From NCBI GenBank assembly GCA_033720695.1, contig JAWWCA010000137.1, forward strand, positions 1 through 9,915: a stretch of 9,915 bases of DNA. The letters are read 5' to 3'. The translations under genes were made by a program, and so were the position numbers. The notes beneath the pieces are model-generated. The model saw nothing but the letters and a program-made list of their open reading frames with translations, was not told the origin of the DNA and did not search any database. Numbering within the stretch: the stretch's first letter is position 1; each line of letters opens with the position of its first letter. Source of the DNA: DATGQT01 sp033720695 (GTDB taxonomy: Bacteria; Bacteroidota; Rhodothermia; Rhodothermales; Rubricoccaceae). Positions 6,656 to 9,915 of this stretch are shown piece after piece.

Positions 6656-7738
6656 ATGCCTCTCAAAGTCGGCATCCTGGGCGCCACCGGCGCCGTCGGC
6701 CAGACGTTCGTCGAGCTCCTGGCCGGCCACCCGCTCTTCGAGGTCACCGCCCTCGCTGCTTCCGAGCGCTCGGCCGGCCGGCCCTACCGCGAGGCGGCCT
6801 CCTGGATCGGCGCCGACGAGCCCGACGCCCGCCTCGCCGAGATGACTGTGCAGCCAGCCGAGCCCGGCCTCGACTGCGACCTCGTCTTCTCGGGGCTCGA
6901 CGCGAGCGTGGCCGGGGACATCGAGGCGGCCTTCGCGCGGGCCGGCTACCCCGTCGTCTCGAACGCGCGCAGCTACCGGATGGCGCCCGACGTCCCGCTC
7001 CTCATCCCGGAGGTGAACCCGGATCACACCGCGCTCATTGAGCGGCAGGACTGGAACGGCTCCGGTGGCTTCGTCGTCACGAACCCCAACTGCTCGACGG
7101 TTGGGCTCGTGATGGCGCTCAAGCCGCTCCACGACGCCTTCGGGATCGAGGCCGCGCACGTCGTCACGATGCAGGCGCTCTCGGGGGCGGGCTACCCCGG
7201 CGTCCCGTCGCTCGACAGCCTCGCGAACGTGGTCCCGCACATCGGCGGGGAGGAGGAGAAGATGGCGCGCGAGACGCGGAAGCTCCTCGGCAGGCTCACC
7301 GACGCGGGCGTCGAGGAGGCCGAGGTCGTGGTCTCGGCGCAGTGCAACCGCGTGCCCGTGCTCGACGGCCACACCGAGTGCGTGTCGGTCCGCCTCGCGT
7401 CGCCCGCGACGCCCGGGGCCGTGGCGGAGGCGATGGCGGCGTGGGAGAGCCCGCTCGCCGGCCTCGGCCTGCCGACGGCCCCCGCTCGACCCGTCCGCGT
7501 GTTCGCCGACGAGCGCTTCCCGCAGCCGCGCCGCCACGCCCGCGCCGGCGGCGGGATGCAGGTGTCGGTCGGCAAGGTGCAGGCTTGCCCCGCCATCGCG
7601 CCGGAGGGGTGCGGCGTCAAGTTCGTCGTCCTCTCGCACAACACGATCCGCGGCGCGGCCGGCGGGGCGATCCTCAACGCCGAGCTCCTCCACATGCAGG
7701 GCCGCCTGGCGGCCCGCGGGGCGGCCGTCGCGGGATGA
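6656..7738 (+). CDS. asd: Aspartate-semialdehyde dehydrogenase (archaeal/fungal-like class)
   Basis: Reduces aspartyl phosphate to aspartate semialdehyde with NADPH, the branch-point step toward lysine/diaminopimelate, threonine and methionine. ATG 6656 gives 360 residues starting MPLKVGILGATGAVGQTFVE, with the nucleotide-binding GATGAVG at 9-15. The catalytic Cys146 lies in VTNPNCSTVGLVMALKPL. SGAGYPGVPSLDSLANVVPH (176-195) and CNRVPVLDGHTECVSVRL (230 onward, likely catalytic His239) are the hallmarks of the class found in archaea and fungi rather than the E. coli Asd type. The C-terminal VKFVVLSHNTIRGAAGGAIL also fits. It is not ArgC, whose active-site context differs. The upstream in-frame extension to 6395 overlaps folD antisense and is rejected. 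The stop overlaps the GNAT start by ATGA, so the two are coupled. Confidence 0.94.
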   Translation: MPLKVGILGATGAVGQTFVELLAGHPLFEVTALAASERSAGRPYREAASWIGADEPDARLAEMTVQPAEPGLDCDLVFSGLDASVAGDIEAAFARAGYPVVSNARSYRMAPDVPLLIPEVNPDHTALIERQDWNGSGGFVVTNPNCSTVGLVMALKPLHDAFGIEAAHVVTMQALSGAGYPGVPSLDSLANVVPHIGGEEEKMARETRKLLGRLTDAGVEEAEVVVSAQCNRVPVLDGHTECVSVRLASPATPGAVAEAMAAWESPLAGLGLPTAPARPVRVFADERFPQPRRHARAGGGMQVSVGKVQACPAIAPEGCGVKFVVLSHNTIRGAAGGAILNAELLHMQGRLAARGAAVAG

Positions 7739-8211
7739 GCGAGGCCCGGATCCGGCGCGCGACGCCGGGCGACCGCGACGCGGCCGTCGCGCTCTGGCTG
7801 GCGCTTCACCGGGAGCACGAGGCCCTCGACGCCCGCTACCGCCTCGCGCCCGATGCCGCGCTCCTCTGGGGCAACGACGTCGCCGAGTGGACGCGGGAGG
7901 ACGGCCACCTCGTCCTCCTCGCCGACGCGGACGGCGGGGCCGTTGGGTTGCTCTCGGCGCACCTCGGCCACCCGATTCCGGTCTACGCCCCCGCGCTCTT
8001 CGCGCACGTGGACGACCTGTACGTCCGTCCGCCGTGGCGAGGCCGGGGGCTGGGGCAGCAGATGCTGGAGGAGGCCGAGCGGTGGGCGCGGCGCGAAGGC
8101 GCCGATCACCTCCAGGCCGGCGTGCTGGCGCTGAACGAGGGCGGTCAGGCGTTCTGGTCGAGCGCCGGCACGGCGCCCTACAGCGTCCTCGTGACGAAGC
8201 CGCTCCGCTGA
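7735..8211 (+). CDS. GNAT-family N-acetyltransferase
   Basis: A 158-residue acetyltransferase of the GCN5-related fold, which moves an acetyl group from acetyl-CoA to an amine; the substrate is unknown. It starts MSEARIRRATPGDRDAAVAL, the usual beta-1/alpha-1 opening. The acetyl-CoA-binding motif A is clear at residues 91-109: HVDDLYVRPPWRGRGLGQQM, with the RGRGLG pyrophosphate loop at 102-107. LQAGVLALNEGGQAFWSSAG gives the later beta-strand/helix (motif B), with the Asn-x-x-x-Gln-x-Phe pattern common in the family. It overlaps the asd stop codon by 4 bp (ATGA) and so is translationally coupled to it. It ends 20 bp from the tsaD stop, convergent. The coupling suggests, but does not prove, a role near amino-acid metabolism. 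Confidence 0.9.
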   Translation: MSEARIRRATPGDRDAAVALWLALHREHEALDARYRLAPDAALLWGNDVAEWTREDGHLVLLADADGGAVGLLSAHLGHPIPVYAPALFAHVDDLYVRPPWRGRGLGQQMLEEAERWARREGADHLQAGVLALNEGGQAFWSSAGTAPYSVLVTKPLR

Positions 8212-8231
8212 CCGCTCGGTGGCCGCAGTCG

Positions 8232-9266
8232 TCAGAGCTTCAGCGAGGGCTCGGCCGCGAGGCTGAGCAGGCTGGCGTGGCCGGCCGCGTGCTTGAACGC
8301 GCCCGTCACCGCGATCATGGCCGCGTTGTCCACCGAGTGGCGGAGGGCGGGGACGTGGATCCTGAAGCCGTCGGCCGCCGCCGCCGCCTGCGCCGCCGTG
8401 CGCAGCTCGCGGTTGGCCGAGACCCCGCCCACGATCGCCGCGCTCGCCACGCCCGTCGCGCGCACGGCGTCGCGGAGGGCGCCGACGAGGGCCTCCACGA
8501 CCGTCCGCTGGAAGGCCGCACACACGTCGGCGACGTGGTGGTCGAGGACGCGGCGGCGCTCGGCCTCCCGGAGGTCGCGGAGGGTGTATAGGACGGCGGT
8601 CTTGATGCCCGAGAACGAGAAGGCGAAGCCGGGGCGGCCGTCGTCCCCTGAAAGCCGAGGCGACGGGAGCGACAGGAACGACGGGTCGCCGTCGGCGGCG
8701 AGGCGGTCCACGGCGGGGCCGCCGGGGTAGCCGAGGCCGAGCAGCTTCGCGACCTTGTCGAAGGCCTCGCCGGCCGCGTCGTCGCGCGTGCGGCCGAGCT
8801 CCTCGTGGACGAACCCCTCGCGGACGAGGGTCAGGAGGGTGTGCCCGCCCGAGACCGTCAGGCAGAGGTACGGGAACGCCGGGTGAGGCTCCTCGATGAA
8901 CACGCTGTAGACGTGCCCCTCGAGGTGGTTGACCCCGACGAGCGGGACGTCCAGCCCGAGGGCGAGGGCCTTCGCGAACGAGAGCCCGACGAGGAGCGAG
9001 CCCGCGAGGCCCGGCCCGTACGTGACGGCGACCGCCTGGAGGTCGGACTGCGCCACGCTGGCCTCGTCGAGCGCGGCCTCGACGGTGGGCACGATGAGGC
9101 GCTGGTGCGCGCGGCTCGCCAGCTCCGGCACGACGCCCCCGAACCCCTCGTGGATGCGCTGGCTCGCGATGACGGACGAGGCCACGCGGCCGCCGATGAG
9201 GACGGCCGCGGCCGTGTCGTCGCAGGACGACTCGATGGCGAGGAGCGTGAGATCAGCCGGCAGCAT
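8232..9266 (-). CDS. tsaD: tRNA N6-adenosine threonylcarbamoyltransferase
   Basis: Transfers the threonylcarbamoyl group from threonylcarbamoyl-AMP to A37 of ANN-decoding tRNAs (t6A), acting with TsaB and TsaE in bacteria. ATG 9266 gives 344 residues, the normal length, beginning MLPADLTLLAIESSCDDTAA. An open extension of 51 codons to 9419 has no family similarity and is rejected. Motifs in order are ESSCDDT (12-18), IHEGFGGVVPELASRAHQ (38-55), YGPGLAGSLLVGLSFAKALA (83-102), metal-binding HLEGH (His114, His118), LTVSGGHT, GEAFDKVAKLLGLGYPGGP, FSFSGIKTA, VGGVSANRELR and SVDNAAMIA with the metal ligand Asp313. All key residues are present. The usual Thr before the Asp-Asn pair reads Val here (HSVDN), a mild variation. 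Convergent with the GNAT gene; divergent from the secreted-protein gene. Confidence 0.96.
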   Translation of the reverse strand: MLPADLTLLAIESSCDDTAAAVLIGGRVASSVIASQRIHEGFGGVVPELASRAHQRLIVPTVEAALDEASVAQSDLQAVAVTYGPGLAGSLLVGLSFAKALALGLDVPLVGVNHLEGHVYSVFIEEPHPAFPYLCLTVSGGHTLLTLVREGFVHEELGRTRDDAAGEAFDKVAKLLGLGYPGGPAVDRLAADGDPSFLSLPSPRLSGDDGRPGFAFSFSGIKTAVLYTLRDLREAERRRVLDHHVADVCAAFQRTVVEALVGALRDAVRATGVASAAIVGGVSANRELRTAAQAAAAADGFRIHVPALRHSVDNAAMIAVTGAFKHAAGHASLLSLAAEPSLKL

Positions 9267-9424
9267 GGACCGCGAACGCCGGGTACCCGCGCGCCGATCC
9301 GCCGGGGGACAGGTCCGCTTTAGGGGTCTCAACGGGTGCAAAATGACGGGGCATTCAGGTGCTATGTTAAGATGCTCCACCATACATCCCACACTGATCC
9401 CTGCACGCCACTCGATCATTCGCG
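9267..9424. promoter_or_regulatory. Divergent intergenic region between tsaD and the secreted-protein gene
   Basis: 158 bp without a gene. From about 9335 to 9420 it is visibly richer in A and T than the rest of the window. On the minus strand, TCATTTTG (9339-9346) matches the Bacteroidota -7 box TAnnTTTG at 5 of 6 fixed positions and lies about 75 bp before the tsaD ATG. On the plus strand, TATGTTAA (9363-9370) is a weak candidate for the right-hand gene, 55 bp before its ATG. No clear -33 TTG at the expected distance was found for either. GGGTACCC (9281-9288) is a short palindrome. The presence of promoters is inferred from divergent genes. Confidence 0.35.
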
Positions 9425-9915
9425 ATGCGCCGCTTTCGACTCCGCGACGCCCGAGGACTTCTCCTCCTCGCCTCCCTCGTCGCAGTAGCTCCGCCGTGTG
9501 CGGCCCAGTTCATCACCAGTGAGCCCGCGCAGCTACGGGGCCTCGACGACGACCCAGATACCGTGTGGAGCGTCTACCCCGTCCTCACCGTAGGCGAGGA
9601 CATCGACGGGTACCGGCCGACGGGCATCCTCGACGGCATCGGGATCGGTCGCGTCAACAGCCATACGAACCGGATCGTCGTCAACAGCGAGCTCGCGGAC
9701 AGCCTGGGGTATGCCTACTCGCTTGCCAATGGGACCGAGCTGCGGGGCGCGCGCATCCACTCCTTCGACACCGCCGCACGGACGGGCGGGATCCGTCGAG
9801 CTGGCCTCGCCTACGACACCGTCTACGACCGGTACGGGGCCCTCGTCACCGACGCGACGCAGATCAACGAGGGGACCAGCCCCCCGGCCGGGTTTGCTGC
9901 GTTCTGCTCCGGGAC
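9425..9915 (+). CDS. Secreted protein of uncertain family (partial; possibly PhoX/DUF839-like)
   Basis: An open frame from ATG 9425 to the right edge, 163 complete codons with no stop. It opens with a signal peptide: MRRFRLRD, a Leu/Ala/Val core (residues 11-22), then PPCAA followed by Gln28 as the probable cleavage site. The mature part includes VWSVYPVLTVGEDIDGYRPT, GILDGIGIGRV, RIVVNSELADSLGYAYSLAN, GTELRGARIHSFDTAARTGG and GLAYDTVYDRYGALVTDATQ. These phrases recall secreted bacterial proteins I associate with PhoX/DUF839-type phosphatases, where a segment like NHEL precedes a Tyr-rich stretch. Here the corresponding site reads NSEL, lacking the His. That link is from memory and weak. Codon use (GTA, CTA, CCA, AAT, TAT, CTT) looks less GC-biased than its neighbours. 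The signal peptide and a continuous, protein-like frame make the gene itself likely. Confidence 0.75.
   Translation, partial: MRRFRLRDARGLLLLASLVAVAPPCAAQFITSEPAQLRGLDDDPDTVWSVYPVLTVGEDIDGYRPTGILDGIGIGRVNSHTNRIVVNSELADSLGYAYSLANGTELRGARIHSFDTAARTGGIRRAGLAYDTVYDRYGALVTDATQINEGTSPPAGFAAFCSG

Noticed and set aside
6536..7693. Upstream extension of the folD frame to 7693
   Set aside because: It is antisense to asd, charged and low-complexity. FolD similarity begins exactly at the TTG at 6535, with the family's usual length.
6656..7738. ArgC (N-acetyl-gamma-glutamyl-phosphate reductase) as identity of the dehydrogenase
   Set aside because: It has a similar fold and GATGAVG opening, but the NPNCSTV active site with GYPGVPSLD and NRVPVLDGHTE fits archaeal/fungal-type Asd better.
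8212..8231. Bidirectional terminator between the GNAT gene and tsaD
   Set aside because: Only a 4-bp stem (ACCG-CT-CGGT) is present in the 20-bp gap and there is no T-tract, so it is too weak to call.
9267..9419. 51-codon upstream extension of tsaD
   Set aside because: The TsaD family N-terminus begins at ATG 9266. The extension covers the AT-richer intergenic region and shows no domain.
9533..9760. 75-codon minus-strand frame near the right edge
   Set aside because: Antisense to the longer signal-peptide-bearing frame from 9425; no motif of its own.

Overview
The window is a dense, very GC-rich bacterial chromosome segment with ordinary housekeeping genes and one envelope-signalling operon. 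Three things point to Bacteroidota in the wide sense, most likely a high-GC Rhodothermia-type (Rhodothermales/Rubricoccaceae-like) organism. First, an ECF sigma factor, a zf-HC2 anti-sigma factor and a DUF4252 protein sit together. Second, no start codon has a recognisable Shine-Dalgarno sequence. Third, weak TAnnTTTG-like boxes occur upstream of some genes. The taxon is an inference from these traits, not a database match.

Layout. Positions 1-4296 hold six genes, all on the minus strand. In transcription order they are zwf (glucose-6-phosphate dehydrogenase), pgl (6-phosphogluconolactonase), an ECF sigma factor, its membrane anti-sigma factor, a secreted DUF4252 protein, and a lipoprotein that runs off the left edge. 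The first two carry out the first two steps of the oxidative pentose phosphate pathway. The sigma, anti-sigma and DUF4252 genes are joined by two 4-bp ATGA overlaps. A 12-bp perfect hairpin separates DUF4252 from the lipoprotein gene. Positions 4297-4541 are non-coding and repeat-rich: a heptamer tandem repeat lies just upstream of zwf, and a dispersed-repeat-like element of the GTCATCCTGAGC...CGAAGGATCT type lies next to it.

Positions 4542-6535, also minus strand, carry a small-conductance mechanosensitive channel (MscS family) and folD, which appears to start with TTG. A 120-bp divergent promoter region with an inverted repeat follows. On the plus strand are asd (aspartate-semialdehyde dehydrogenase of the archaeal/fungal-like class) and a translationally coupled GNAT acetyltransferase. 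They converge, with only 20 bp between them, on tsaD (minus strand, t6A tRNA modification). To the right is a comparatively AT-rich intergenic stretch. A secreted protein gene on the plus strand then starts at 9425 and runs off the right edge.

The metabolic genes link loosely: zwf and pgl make NADPH, folD interconverts one-carbon folates with NADP(H), and asd uses NADPH for lysine/threonine/methionine synthesis. The least understood unit is the sigma/anti-sigma/DUF4252/lipoprotein module. No CRISPR array, transposase, phage gene, rRNA or tRNA was seen.
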